This document shows, one piece after another, positions 38,361 through 47,141 of a stretch of DNA of 64,000 bases (position 1 is the stretch's first letter; each line of letters opens with the position of its first letter). The DNA comes from Bifidobacterium breve. Its GTDB lineage: Bacteria; Actinomycetota; Thermoleophilia; Solirubrobacterales; Solirubrobacteraceae. Position numbers and translations under genes: made by a program. The stretch is from the NCBI GenBank assembly GCA_945878865.1, contig CAMCUD010000013.1, positions 1-64,000 on the forward strand. Direction: 5' to 3'. The notes beneath the pieces were generated by a model. The model was not told where the DNA came from. It did no database searches and saw only the letters and a program-made list of their open reading frames with translations.

Positions 38361-39454
38361 CCGACGGGCTCCTCGCGCTGGACGAGGTCATGGATGAGGT
38401 CGATGCTGATGATCCCCGCCACTCGCCCCTCGACGTCTACGACCGCGCCGTACTGGACGTCGCTCTGCAGCAGGCCCGACAGCGCGTCGCGGAGGGTGTC
38501 GTCGAGCTCGACGCGGTGCACATCGCCCGCGCCGGCGCCGGCCCATCGCAGCGGGCGCTCCTGGTCGTCGACGACCAGCGGATAGGCGATGTCCGGCGTC
38601 CCGTCGGAGCGGGCCGCGCCGTCTTCGCCGACGAGCGGCGCCCGGTGCAGCTCGATGTCGCGGACCCGCTGGAGGGCCAGCCGCTTCAGCGCGCGGTCGG
38701 CCCCGACGAAGTCGCGGACGAAGTCGTCGGCGGGCGCGGCGAGCAGCTCGGCGGGAGTCGCGTACTGCGCGAGGTGCCCGCCCTCGCGCATCACGGCGAT
38801 CCGGTCGCCCATCTTGATCGCCTCATCGATGTCGTGCGTGACGAACACGATGGTCTTGCGCAGCCGGGCCTGAAGCCGCAGGAACTCGTTCTGCAACCGG
38901 TCGCGGTTGATCGGGTCGATCGCGCCGAACGGCTCGTCCATGAGCATGAGCGGCGGATCGACGGCCAGCGCGCGGGCGACACCGACGCGCTGGCGCTGGC
39001 CGCCCGACAGCTGTGCCGGGTAGCGACGCGCGATGTCCGGCTCGAGGCCGATGAGGTCGAGGAGCTCGTCCACGCGCGCGGCGATCCGCGTGCGATTCCA
39101 CCCGAGCAGGGTGGGGACGGTCGCGATGTTCTCGCCGATCGTGCGGTGTGGGAACAGGCCGATCTGCTGGATGACGTAGCCGATGTGCCGCCGCAGGTCT
39201 GCCTCGTCGCGCTCGCGCACGGACCGGCCGCCGAGCAGGATGTCGCCCTCGGTGATCTCGATCATCCGGTTGACCATGCGCATCGCCGTGGTCTTCCCGC
39301 AGCCGGACGGGCCGACGAGCACACAGATCTCTCCGGCGGGAACGTCGAGCGTCAGCCCATCGACCGCGGGGGCCGCGGCACCGGGGTAGCGCTTCGTGGC
39401 GGCGCGGAACGCGAGCGGCTCCGCGGACGGGCTCGGGGACGGGACTCCGGCGAT
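38357..39454 (-). CDS. ABC importer ATPase with CBS domains (OpuBA/ProV-like), apparent ATC start
   Basis: The ATPase has Walker A VGPSGCGKTT, Q-loop VIQQIGLF, signature LSGGQRQRVGVARAL, Walker B LMLMDEPFG, VTHDIDEA and C-terminal CBS repeats (DTLRDALSGLLQSDVQYGAV). The first ATG/GTG/TTG is the GTG at 39322, directly at Walker A, which would delete the essential first strand. The reading frame upstream encodes the expected FRAATKRYPG and AVDGLTLDVPAGE, and runs back to TAG 39464-39466 with no normal start. ATC at 39454, 6 bases after TAGACT, is the best candidate (365 residues). First gene of the importer operon. Confidence 0.85.
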   Translation of the reverse strand: MAGVPSPSPSAEPLAFRAATKRYPGAAAPAVDGLTLDVPAGEICVLVGPSGCGKTTAMRMVNRMIEITEGDILLGGRSVRERDEADLRRHIGYVIQQIGLFPHRTIGENIATVPTLLGWNRTRIAARVDELLDLIGLEPDIARRYPAQLSGGQRQRVGVARALAVDPPLMLMDEPFGAIDPINRDRLQNEFLRLQARLRKTIVFVTHDIDEAIKMGDRIAVMREGGHLAQYATPAELLAAPADDFVRDFVGADRALKRLALQRVRDIELHRAPLVGEDGAARSDGTPDIAYPLVVDDQERPLRWAGAGAGDVHRVELDDTLRDALSGLLQSDVQYGAVVDVEGRVAGIISIDLIHDLVQREEPVG

Positions 39455-39460
39455 GCGCGA

Positions 39461-39466
39461 AGTCTA
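39461..39466 (-). promoter_or_regulatory. Candidate -10 (TAGACT) for the ABC importer operon
   Basis: On the minus strand TAGACT begins with the gatD stop codon itself and ends 6 bases before an in-frame ATC. The spacing is the same as for other leaderless candidates in the window. Confidence 0.4.
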
Positions 39467-40216
39467 GTTCGGTGATCCGACTGCAGAGACGCCCGCTGCG
39501 CGCCGCGCCGATGCGTGGGCGGCATCTTCGAGCCGGTCATCGAGCGGCGCCAGCTCGACCCCGGTCGCCCTGGAGATGAGCCAGTCGGCAAACCACGTGT
39601 TCTTCGGCAGCAGCGGGCCGTGGAGGTACGTGCCGATGACGCCGTCGCGGCGCACCCCCTCGGACCCGGAGCGTCCGTCGTTGCCGTGCCCCTTCAGCAC
39701 ACGGCCGAGCGGCTGCTCGCCGGTACCCAGATGGGTACGGCCGCCGTGGTTCTCGAAGCCGGCGAGGACGCGCGGGCGCCCGGAAGGGCCGTCGAGCTCG
39801 ACTTCGATCGCGACGTTGCCGATGAGACGGGGCCCGTCTTCGCGCACGGTCTTCAGATCGACGAGGCCGAGGCCGGGGATCTCGTCGTCGCCGAGCTCGT
39901 AGACGTGGCCCAGGAGCTGGAAGCCGCCGCAGATCCCGAGGACGAGCGCCCCGCGGTCGGCCGCGGCGTGCAGCGCGTCGCGCTTCGTCTCGACGAGATC
40001 CTTCGCGCAGAGCACCTGGTCGCGGTCCTGGCCGCCGCCGAGGTAGAAGAGGTCATGGGCGTCGGGGTCGACCCGGTCGCCGAACCCAGCCGGCGTGATG
40101 ACGACCTCGATGCCGCGCCATCCCGCGCGCCGCTCGAGCACCAGCAGGTTTCCGCGATCGGCGTAGATGTTCATCACGTCGGGATACAACGCGCAGATCC
40201 GCAGGAGGTCAGCCAC
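39464..40216 (-). CDS. gatD: Lipid II isoglutaminyl synthase, glutaminase subunit GatD
   Basis: A 250-residue class I glutamine amidotransferase (CobB/CobQ-like). The nucleophile is Cys96 in LGICGGFQLLG, the paired histidine is His199 in GTYLHGPLL, and GFENHGGRTHL is typical of GatD. It supplies ammonia to MurT for amidation of the D-glutamate in lipid II. The GTG start overlaps the methyltransferase stop by 8 bases. It ends the lipid kinase-murT-methyltransferase-gatD operon, and its TAG is in frame with the ABC ATPase that follows. Confidence 0.93.
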   Translation of the reverse strand: MADLLRICALYPDVMNIYADRGNLLVLERRAGWRGIEVVITPAGFGDRVDPDAHDLFYLGGGQDRDQVLCAKDLVETKRDALHAAADRGALVLGICGGFQLLGHVYELGDDEIPGLGLVDLKTVREDGPRLIGNVAIEVELDGPSGRPRVLAGFENHGGRTHLGTGEQPLGRVLKGHGNDGRSGSEGVRRDGVIGTYLHGPLLPKNTWFADWLISRATGVELAPLDDRLEDAAHASARRAAGVSAVGSPN

Positions 40217-40919
40217 CGAGCATCACCACCGTCGAGCCGACGTGATCGTCGGTCTGGGGGATCATCCGGCGGGGGAGGACCTCGAGGCCGTGCGCGGCGC
40301 CCTCGGCTTCGAGCGTCTCGGCCGAGAGCCGGTCCAGCCGCGTCTGGCGGTGCACGACGCGGCTCGTGCCGTCCGGCTCGCGCACGACGCGCGCGTGGTG
40401 AAGGACCCAGCCGTCACCGACCTCCTCGATCGCGAACGGGTCGCTCTCGTAGCGGCGGCCCGCGTGCTCGGCGGTGACGAACGCCACGGCCTCGTCGGCG
40501 CTGTAGGGCTCGACGTCCTCGGCGAGCGCCGCGGCGAAGACGCCGCCGGGCGCGAGGTGGCGACGCACCGTGTCGAGCAGCTCGGCGCGCGCGTCGGCCC
40601 CGCCGAGCAGCTGCACGGTCTGCATCGGCACGACGATCAGCGGCACCTGCCGGTCCAACTCGAAGCTGCGCGCGTCGGCGGCGACGGTACGCACCGGCCG
40701 GCTTCCCGCCCGACGCGCGAGCTCGTTCAGCAGGACGGAATCGAGGTCGACGGCGATCACCTCGAACCCGGCGTCGAGCAGATCCAGGGAGACGCGGCCG
40801 GTGCCGGCGCCGAGGTCGACGACGGGCGCCCCGTGCGCGTCGGCGAGCTCCCGCCACAGCTCCAGGTCGGCGTCGTAGATGCCGCACTCGAGGTCGTGGA
40901 AGACGACGTCCTCGTTCAT
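40209..40919 (-). CDS. Class I SAM-dependent methyltransferase inside the murT-gatD operon
   Basis: A 236-residue Rossmann-fold methyltransferase. Motif I is PVVDLGAGTGRVSLDLL at about 32-48, the acidic second strand is VIAVDLD, and VAADARSFEL follows. The substrate is unknown. The ATG overlaps the murT stop (ATGA) and its stop overlaps gatD, so it is made in step with the two subunits of the lipid II amidating enzyme. In most bacteria murT and gatD are adjacent; this insertion suggests a methylation linked to peptidoglycan precursors, which is inference. Confidence 0.85.
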   Translation of the reverse strand: MNEDVVFHDLECGIYDADLELWRELADAHGAPVVDLGAGTGRVSLDLLDAGFEVIAVDLDSVLLNELARRAGSRPVRTVAADARSFELDRQVPLIVVPMQTVQLLGGADARAELLDTVRRHLAPGGVFAAALAEDVEPYSADEAVAFVTAEHAGRRYESDPFAIEEVGDGWVLHHARVVREPDGTSRVVHRQTRLDRLSAETLEAEGAAHGLEVLPRRMIPQTDDHVGSTVVMLGG

Positions 40920-42274
40920 GTGAACATCCCCGCCGTCGCGCCGCGTCGCGCGAGCAGCTCGCGCAGCGCGAGCATCGCCGTGTACGTCGGCATCGCGTAG
41001 AGCCGGTCGCCGGCGTCGGCGAGCGCCGCGTCGAGGCCCGCCTCGAGGTCGTCGACCGTCTGGATGCGCTCCCCAGGGATGCCGGCGTACTTCAGCCGCA
41101 GCGCGAGCTCGGGCGCCCGCGTGCCGCTGCACACCACGCGCCGCACACCGCCGGCGAGTAGCTCGAGGTCGGCGTCCCAGATCCACGAGACGTCCCGCCC
41201 GTCGGCGATGTTGTCGTTCAAGACGGCGAGCAGGTCGATCTCGCCCGGCTCGAGGGCGAGGGTTCGCAGCACCTCGTTGGCGCCGGTGGGGTTCTTGACG
41301 AGCAGGATCGCCAGCTCGTGGCCGTCGACCTCCACCGTCTCGGCGCGACCGAACGCCGCGCGCACCTCTTGCAGCCCGGCGACGATGTCGTCCAGCCCGA
41401 CGCCCAGGGCGAGGGCCAGGGCCGCGGCGCCCAGGGCGTTGTAGACGTTGTAGAGGCCAGGGAGGTTCAGGCGGACGTCCGCGTCCCCGGCGGGCGTGCG
41501 CAGGCGCAGCGACGCGCCGCGGGTGCCGTCGAGGCGGATGTCGGTGGCCGTGACGTGCGGAGCGGGGCGCGCCGAGTCGCCCCGGGGGCAGTGGTACCGG
41601 CCGAGATGCCCGACGTAGACGGCGTCGTAGACGAGCGGCGTCCCGCACCGGCGGCAGTGCTTGGAATCCGATGCGTGCGGGAGGTCGGCCAGCGCGACCG
41701 TGTCGTCCTCGATGCCGAAGTAGAGAACGTCCGCGCGGCTGACGCCGAGGTCGGCGACCAGCGGGTCGTCGGCGTTGAGGACGAGCTTGGTCGCCGGCAT
41801 GCGGTCGAGCACCGCGCTCCAGCGCTCGGCGATCGTCTCCAGCTCGCCGTAGCGGTCGAGCTGGTCGCGGAAGAGATTGCCGAGCAGCAGCGCGCGCGGC
41901 TGCAGCTGCGGGCCGATGCGATCCAGCCAGAACTCGTCGATCTCGAAGAGCCCGACCTCACCGTCGATCCCGCGACCGTGCGCCGCGTCGAGCAGGGCGC
42001 TCGCGACCCCGCCGGCCATGTTCGCGCCCTGGACGTTGTGGACGACGCGCCCTTCGGCGCGCTGGAGGATCCCCGCCACCAGCGCGGCGGTCGTCGTCTT
42101 CCCGTTCGTGGCGGAGATCGCGGCGCTGCCGCGGGGCAGGCGCGCCGCGAGCGTCCCGATCGCGTCGGGCTCGAGGCGCAGCAGCACCTTGCCGGGCAGC
42201 GACGTGCCGCCGCGACCGGCGCGACGCGAGAGCGCGCCGGTGGCGCGAGCGGCGGCGATCTTCGGACCGATCAC
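40916..42274 (-). CDS. murT: Lipid II isoglutaminyl synthase, ATP-dependent subunit MurT
   Basis: A 452-residue Mur-ligase-family protein with the C-terminal MurT domain (DUF1727). The P-loop is ATNGKTTTA at 55-63, and VQGANMAGGV and the LLGNLFRDQLDRYGE segment are typical. A zinc-ribbon insertion has Cys207, Cys210 and Cys229, but the expected fourth Cys is Gly232 (CPRG); His228 might substitute. It activates lipid II for amidation with ammonia from GatD. The GTG start overlaps the lipid-kinase stop (GTGA). Confidence 0.93.
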   Translation of the reverse strand: MIGPKIAAARATGALSRRAGRGGTSLPGKVLLRLEPDAIGTLAARLPRGSAAISATNGKTTTAALVAGILQRAEGRVVHNVQGANMAGGVASALLDAAHGRGIDGEVGLFEIDEFWLDRIGPQLQPRALLLGNLFRDQLDRYGELETIAERWSAVLDRMPATKLVLNADDPLVADLGVSRADVLYFGIEDDTVALADLPHASDSKHCRRCGTPLVYDAVYVGHLGRYHCPRGDSARPAPHVTATDIRLDGTRGASLRLRTPAGDADVRLNLPGLYNVYNALGAAALALALGVGLDDIVAGLQEVRAAFGRAETVEVDGHELAILLVKNPTGANEVLRTLALEPGEIDLLAVLNDNIADGRDVSWIWDADLELLAGGVRRVVCSGTRAPELALRLKYAGIPGERIQTVDDLEAGLDAALADAGDRLYAMPTYTAMLALRELLARRGATAGMFT

Positions 42275-43158
42275 GCGGCCGGGCAGAGGACGGGGACGGC
42301 CTGCGGCACGCAGGAGATGGTGACCGGCGTCGAGGCGATCGGGTCGCCGTCGGCGTAGACGTCGAACGGCCGATCGACGCGCACCTCGACCGCGCGCACC
42401 CGCCGGATCTCGATCTCCGGCTCGTTGACGTGCGTGCCCTTGAAGACCTTCGGCAGGTTCAGGACGAAGCGCCGCCGCGGCATCGCCGCGGTGATCACGA
42501 GGTCGAGCAGGCCGTCGTCCAGCCGGGCGTCGGGGGCAAGGAACATGCCACCACCGTAGGCCCCGCTGTTCGCGGCGGCCACCGACATCGCAGGCCGCTC
42601 GATCACGCTGCCGTCGTCGAGGACGAGCGTGAACGTCGCCGGCCGATACGCGGCCAGCGCGCGGAGCGCGCCGTACGCGTAGGCGAACGGGCCGAGCCAG
42701 GACGGCGCCTCGTTGCCGATGCGGTTCGCATCGCTGTCGAAGCCCAACGAGGCGATGCCGATGAATGTCCGTCCCGCCACGTCGCCGACGTCGAGCCGGC
42801 GCACCTCGCAGTCCGGGAGCGCCCGGGCGGCGGCGACGGGGTCGCGGGGGAGCCCGAGCACCCGGACGAAGTCGTTGCCGCGCCCGCCCGGCAGCACCCC
42901 GAGCAGCGCGTCGTCGCGTCCGCGCAGGATGCCGGCGGCGCAGCCGATGAGCCCGTCGCCCGACAGCGTGACGACGGCGTCACCGGCATCCGCAGCGCCG
43001 GCGATGAGCTCGCACGCGTGCTCGAGCGACCGGGTGCGCTCGGTCGTGAGCGTCACGCCACGGGCGCGGAGAGCGGCCTCGACGTCAGGAAGGACCTTGA
43101 GCGCCCGGCCGCCGCCCGCCGCGGGGTTGACGAGCAGCACGACGGGCCGGTCGAACAC
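42271..43158 (-). CDS. Diacylglycerol/lipid kinase family protein (YegS/DgkB-like)
   Basis: A 295-residue soluble lipid kinase. The start LLVNPAAGGGRALK and the nucleotide motif SGDGLIGCAAGIL with GVLPGGRGNDFVRVLG define the family; FIGIASLGFDSDAN follows. It phosphorylates diacylglycerol or a related lipid. It leads the operon that includes murT, a methyltransferase and gatD, so its lipid could be linked to wall-precursor recycling. The GTG start is uncertain; no better one is seen. Confidence 0.88.
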   Translation of the reverse strand: MFDRPVVLLVNPAAGGGRALKVLPDVEAALRARGVTLTTERTRSLEHACELIAGAADAGDAVVTLSGDGLIGCAAGILRGRDDALLGVLPGGRGNDFVRVLGLPRDPVAAARALPDCEVRRLDVGDVAGRTFIGIASLGFDSDANRIGNEAPSWLGPFAYAYGALRALAAYRPATFTLVLDDGSVIERPAMSVAAANSGAYGGGMFLAPDARLDDGLLDLVITAAMPRRRFVLNLPKVFKGTHVNEPEIEIRRVRAVEVRVDRPFDVYADGDPIASTPVTISCVPQAVPVLCPAA

Positions 43159-43177
43159 CGGCCCGATGTTATGTGAG

Positions 43178-45055
43178 TCAGCTCGCGGGGGAAGGCTCGG
43201 TCGCCGCGTCGCCCGTCTCGAGCGTGAAGCGATCGATGAGCTCCTCCAGCCGGGCGGCCGTGGCGGCGAGCTCGGCGGCGGAGGCCGTGATCTGCTGCGT
43301 GGAGGCCGTGGTCTCCCGCGCGGACGCGGCGACCTGCTGCGTGGAGGCCGACGACTCCTCGGCGACGGCGACGACCTCGCTCATGTCCGCCTCGACCCGC
43401 GACGCCTGCTCGTCCACCGCGGCGATGACCTCGGAGATCGCGAGAATGCGCTCGCCGACCGTCGCGACGGCAGCCTCGATGCGGACGAACGCGTCTCGCG
43501 CCCGGTCGACGGTGACGGCGCCGTCCTCGGTGCGCTGCGCGCCCTGCTCGACGACCTCGACGGCGCGACCGGTCTCCGCCTGGATCTCCCCGATGAGCTC
43601 GGCGATGGAGGCTGCCGCCTGCTGGGACTCCTCGGCCAGCTTGCGGACCTCGTCGGCGACGACCGCGAAGCCGCGGCCCTGCTCGCCCGCCCGGGCGGCC
43701 TCGATGGCCGCGTTGAGGGCCAGGAGGTTCGTCTGCTCGGCGATGCCGGTGATCGTCTCCACGATGCCGCCGATGCGCTCGGACTTCGCGCCGAGCTCGC
43801 GGATGGCGCTCGTCGCGCGGCCGGAGTTGTCGCGGACGGCGGCCATGGCGGACGTCACCTCGTCGACGGCGCCCGTGCCCTGAGCGGCGACCTCACGCGC
43901 CTCGTCGACCGCGGCGCTCGTGGCCTCGGCGTCCTGCGCGCCGGCCTTCGACCGGCTGACGACCTCCGTGGTGGACCGCGTCGCCCCGCTGACGACCTCG
44001 ACCTGGCGCTCCGCTCCGTGGGCGACGCTGTCGATCGCACCCGCGATCTCGGCGATCGCCCGGCCGGCGTCCTCGGACACCGTCGACATCTCCTGGGACG
44101 CCTTGGAAAGCTGCGCGCTCGACCCGCGCACCTCGGCGACGAGCTCGCGCAGGTTGCCGACCATGCCGCCGAACGAGTGGGCGAGGCCGTCGCGCTCGCT
44201 GCGCGGCGTCAGCGCGACGGTCAGGTCGCCGTCGGCGACGCGGCCCGCGGCGCCGGCGACCTCGTCGAGGCCGTCGACCATGCTGTTGAGCGAGGCGGCC
44301 AGGTCGTCGATCTCGTCGCGGCCCTTCGTCTCCAGGCGCTCGTCGAGGTCACGCTGGGCGACGCGGTCGGCGAAGCGGCTGTAACGCTTGACGCGGCGCA
44401 CGACGCTGCGGGCGAGCAGCCCGAGCACGATGAGCGTGATGCCGCCGCCGACGATCGCGGCGATGAGGACCCCGCGCTTCGAGGAGGACGCCGTGTTCTG
44501 GGCGTTCTTCACCGACGCCCGGCCTTCGGCGAAGTGCACGTTCGTCATCTTCTCGTTGGCGTCGCTGTACGCCTTGAAGGCGATCCCCAGCGCCTTGGCG
44601 GCCGCGATGAACTCCGGCGCCGTCTGCGCAGCAGCCACCTGGCCGAGCGCGGGGGAGAGCTTCTGATTGAACGCCGCCTCCAGCGCCTTGGACTTCTCCG
44701 CCTCCTCGCCGGCCGCGCTGTTGGTGCCCGTGCCGACGATCTCCTTGCGCAGCTCGGCGAAGTACGCCGTCAGCTCGCGGCGCTGCTTGGCGGCCTCCCC
44801 GGCCAGCCGGGCGCGCTCCGCGCCGCGGGCCAGCGCGGCATCAACCGCGAGGTTCTGCAGCTCCGCGATCTTCCGGTACTCGGTGAACGACCCTTCCGCT
44901 TCCTGGAGCTCGGCCTGGACGCCGACGCCGGCGTCACGTGTCTCGTTGACCCCGCGAACGGAGACCAGGGTGAGAACGACGAGGGTGATGATCACGATCG
45001 TCCCCGCGAGCGCGAACTTCGCGGCGACGGAGAGACGGACGGCAGGCAGGGACAC
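43178..45055 (-). CDS. Methyl-accepting chemotaxis protein (first)
   Basis: A 625-residue chemoreceptor. Transmembrane helix 1 is near 12-32, a helical four-bundle-like sensor (about 35-185) contains NAASG-type spacing, helix 2 is near 192-214, followed by HAMP and a long signalling domain whose tip reads [20 protein letters not shown] and [21 protein letters not shown] 45055 has GGAGG 7 bases upstream. A sigma-28-type promoter lies 51 bases upstream, matching the sigma factor encoded at 62 kb. The ligand is unknown. Confidence 0.95.
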   Translation of the reverse strand: MSLPAVRLSVAAKFALAGTIVIITLVVLTLVSVRGVNETRDAGVGVQAELQEAEGSFTEYRKIAELQNLAVDAALARGAERARLAGEAAKQRRELTAYFAELRKEIVGTGTNSAAGEEAEKSKALEAAFNQKLSPALGQVAAAQTAPEFIAAAKALGIAFKAYSDANEKMTNVHFAEGRASVKNAQNTASSSKRGVLIAAIVGGGITLIVLGLLARSVVRRVKRYSRFADRVAQRDLDERLETKGRDEIDDLAASLNSMVDGLDEVAGAAGRVADGDLTVALTPRSERDGLAHSFGGMVGNLRELVAEVRGSSAQLSKASQEMSTVSEDAGRAIAEIAGAIDSVAHGAERQVEVVSGATRSTTEVVSRSKAGAQDAEATSAAVDEAREVAAQGTGAVDEVTSAMAAVRDNSGRATSAIRELGAKSERIGGIVETITGIAEQTNLLALNAAIEAARAGEQGRGFAVVADEVRKLAEESQQAAASIAELIGEIQAETGRAVEVVEQGAQRTEDGAVTVDRARDAFVRIEAAVATVGERILAISEVIAAVDEQASRVEADMSEVVAVAEESSASTQQVAASARETTASTQQITASAAELAATAARLEELIDRFTLETGDAATEPSPAS

Positions 45056-45105
45056 AACGACCTCCGGGCGGGGAAAGCGGGCAAGACAGGCCTCGACTCC
45101 TCCCG

Positions 45106-45132
45106 TTATCGGTTACGTAACGTCCCGCTTTA
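45106..45132 (-). promoter_or_regulatory. Sigma-28 (FliA-type) promoter of the first chemoreceptor
   Basis: On the minus strand TAAA (45132-45129) and CCGATAA (45112-45106) are 16 bases apart, exactly the spacing of the consensus TAAAGTTT-N11-GCCGATAA. The -35 uses bases of the HAD gene's TAA stop. It gives a leader of about 40-45 bases carrying the GGAGG site. Confidence 0.8.
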
Positions 45133-45936
45133 AGCAGTGTGGCCAAGGACGAGGTCGGCCAAGGTTGGCGCGATGGCAATCGGACCAGGGTCCGCCGATT
45201 GTGCTTCCGCGAGCGTCGTCGATCCGGTCAGCACGACCGCCCCGTCGATCCCCGCATTCAGGGCCGCGGCGAGGTCGGTGTCCAGGCGGTCGCCGACGAA
45301 GAGCGCGCGGCCGGGGCCGAGCCGGTCGAGGGCCGTCGTGACGAGTCCCGCCTCCGGCTTGCCGATCGTGGTCGCCGTCGCTCCCGTCGCCGTCTCGACC
45401 GCGGCGACGAGCGCCCCGGTACCCGGCCACAGCCCCGCGGCGGTGGGGTACGTCGGGTCGCGCGAGGTCGCCAGGAACTCCGCGCCGCGCATGATCGCCG
45501 TCGTCGCGTCGCGCAGCTCGGCGAAGTCGAAGGCCTCGTGCCCGGAGACCACCGCGACCGCGGCGCGTGCGACGAAGTCGGTCCCGTTGACGATCCGCAG
45601 CCCGGCCGCCTCGACGTGGCGATGGATGGTCGGCGAGCCGATCACGACGGCCGGCGCCCGTTGCGCGCCGTAGCGCTCGGCGAGCATGAACTGCACCGCG
45701 GCGCCGACGGTGACGACCTCCTCGACCGACGCCTGCATCCCCAGGCCCCACAGCTTGCGCACGAAGTCCTCGACGCCGTGGCGCCCGTCGTTCGTCACGA
45801 ACGCCAGGCCCTTGCCGGCTGCGCGCAGCGCCGCCAGCGCCTCCGCGGCCTGCGGCGTGGCCTCGTCGCCGACCCAGACGCAGCCGTCGAGGTCGAGCAG
45901 GACGTGGTCGTATCCGGCCACCAGCGGGCTCAGCAT
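45130..45936 (-). CDS. HAD-IIA family hydrolase (NagD-like phosphatase)
   Basis: A 268-residue HAD phosphatase. Motif I is LLDLDGCVWVG, motif II is FVTNDGR (Asn-Asp in place of Thr/Ser-Asn), motif III includes IGKPEAG, and motif IV is FVGDRLDTDLAAA. The C2-type cap between motifs II and III is of the NagD/PGP class, which cleaves small phosphorylated metabolites. GGAGGG lies about 6 bases before the ATG. It is divergent from the cyclophilin gene. Confidence 0.9.
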   Translation of the reverse strand: MLSPLVAGYDHVLLDLDGCVWVGDEATPQAAEALAALRAAGKGLAFVTNDGRHGVEDFVRKLWGLGMQASVEEVVTVGAAVQFMLAERYGAQRAPAVVIGSPTIHRHVEAAGLRIVNGTDFVARAAVAVVSGHEAFDFAELRDATTAIMRGAEFLATSRDPTYPTAAGLWPGTGALVAAVETATGATATTIGKPEAGLVTTALDRLGPGRALFVGDRLDTDLAAALNAGIDGAVVLTGSTTLAEAQSADPGPIAIAPTLADLVLGHTA

Positions 45937-45969
45937 CCCGCACCCTCCGGGGCGACGGCCGTGAGGGGA

Positions 45970-45975
45970 TAGCCT
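45970..45975 (+). promoter_or_regulatory. Candidate -10 (TAGCCT), leaderless pattern, for the cyclophilin gene
   Basis: TAGCCT ends 8 bases before the ATG at 45984 within a 47-base divergent gap. Confidence 0.4.
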
Positions 45976-45983
45976 CGCCGATC

Positions 45984-46496
45984 ATGAGCAACCCCGAGCC
46001 CCCCAGCGAGCCCCTCGAGCCCGGCGAGCACGTCGTCACCGTGCAGACCAGCCACGGCACGTTCGAGATCACGCTCGACACCGAGCGCGCGCCGGTCACG
46101 GCGTCGTCCTTCGCGTCCCTCGTCTCCCAGGGCTTCTACGACGGCCTCACGTTCCACCGCATCGTCCCCGGCTTCGTCATCCAGGGCGGCTGCCCGGACG
46201 GCACCGGCATGGGCGGGCCGGGGTACAAGGTCGAGGAGGCGCCGCCGTCGGACCTGCGCTACGTCCGCGGCGTCGTCGCGATGGCGAAGACCGCCGTCGA
46301 GCCGGCGGGCACGTCCGGCAGCCAGTTCTTCGTGGTGACCGGCGGCGACGTCGGCCTGCCGCCCGACTACGCGCTCGTCGGCCACGTGACTGAGGGTGAC
46401 GACGTCGTCGGCGAGATCGAGGGCGTGAGGACCGGCCGCGGCGACGTCCCGGAGGAGCCGGTGATCATGGAGAAGGTCACCGTCGCCAAGCAGTAG
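45984..46496 (+). CDS. Cyclophilin-type peptidylprolyl isomerase
   Basis: A 170-residue cyclophilin that speeds proline cis-trans isomerisation during folding. Active-site strands are visible: FHRIVPGFVIQGG with the catalytic arginine, GTSGSQFFVVTGG, and GHVTEGDDVV. There is no signal peptide, so it is cytoplasmic. It converges on a membrane-protein gene with a 4-base gap. Confidence 0.95.
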   Translation: MSNPEPPSEPLEPGEHVVTVQTSHGTFEITLDTERAPVTASSFASLVSQGFYDGLTFHRIVPGFVIQGGCPDGTGMGGPGYKVEEAPPSDLRYVRGVVAMAKTAVEPAGTSGSQFFVVTGGDVGLPPDYALVGHVTEGDDVVGEIEGVRTGRGDVPEEPVIMEKVTVAKQ

Positions 46497-46500
46497 GGCG

Positions 46501-47103
46501 TCAGCCCGCGCGGGCGGCGCGCGCATTGGCTTGGCGCCGCCGCCCCACGAAGTACAGGACCACGAAGACCGCGGTGAGGATCAGCACGCCGAGCAGGACG
46601 CGCCACGGGATGCTGGCCCCGCCGAACGGCAGCGTGACGACCGTGGCGGCCAGGAAGCCGACGAGCAGCAGGACGACGACGATGAGGATGAGCAGCGCGA
46701 CGCCGCGGACCCGCGCGAGCACGCTGGAGCCGGGCGGGGGGACGAGCAGGCCGCTGACCTTCAGCAGGAAGAGCTGACGGTTCGACGGCGCCTCCTGCCC
46801 GAGCTTCTCAACGGCGACCTTGAGGTCGCCCGCCCTGCGCTCGGCCAGCGCGAGCGACGCGTCAGCCATGCGCCGGAGCTGCATGCGCTCCTGCGGCCGC
46901 GCGGCGGCGATCGCCTTCTGGAAGTGGGCGCGGGCGGCCTTCGCGTCATAGCGCTCGGCGGCGCGGGCGCCGAGGATCGCCTGGGCGGCGGCCCGCTGCT
47001 TGCTCTCGGCTTCGAGCTCCTCGTCGGAGCGCGACTCGAGCGCCTGCATCGCCGCGAGGGCGCCCTTCTGCTCCATCCGGATCTGTCGCTGCTTGGGCGG
47101 CAT
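46501..47103 (-). CDS. Predicted membrane protein with N-terminal helical repeat region
   Basis: A 200-residue protein of unknown function. Residues 1-110 are charged and helical, with a TPR-like stretch (AAERYDAKAARAHFQKAIAA). Two transmembrane helices follow (about 131-152 and 166-186), and the end is basic. No motif names it. TACACT lies 10 bases before the ATG on the minus strand. It diverges from a small membrane protein gene. Confidence 0.75.
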   Translation of the reverse strand: MPPKQRQIRMEQKGALAAMQALESRSDEELEAESKQRAAAQAILGARAAERYDAKAARAHFQKAIAAARPQERMQLRRMADASLALAERRAGDLKVAVEKLGQEAPSNRQLFLLKVSGLLVPPPGSSVLARVRGVALLILIVVVLLLVGFLAATVVTLPFGGASIPWRVLLGVLILTAVFVVLYFVGRRRQANARAARAG

Positions 47104-47129
47104 GAGGCGCCACAGTGTAGAGCCCGGTG

Positions 47130-47135
47130 TAGGGT
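47130..47135 (+). promoter_or_regulatory. Candidate -10 (TAGGGT), leaderless pattern
   Basis: TAGGGT ends 6 bases before the GTG at 47142, leaving no room for a ribosome-binding site. Confidence 0.4.
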
Positions 47136-47141
47136 CGGCGC

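Noticed and set aside
39455-39466. Programmed readthrough of the gatD stop to fuse GatD to the ABC ATPase
   Set aside because: The two are in frame, but a soluble amidotransferase fused to an importer ATPase makes no functional sense; a rare start is simpler.
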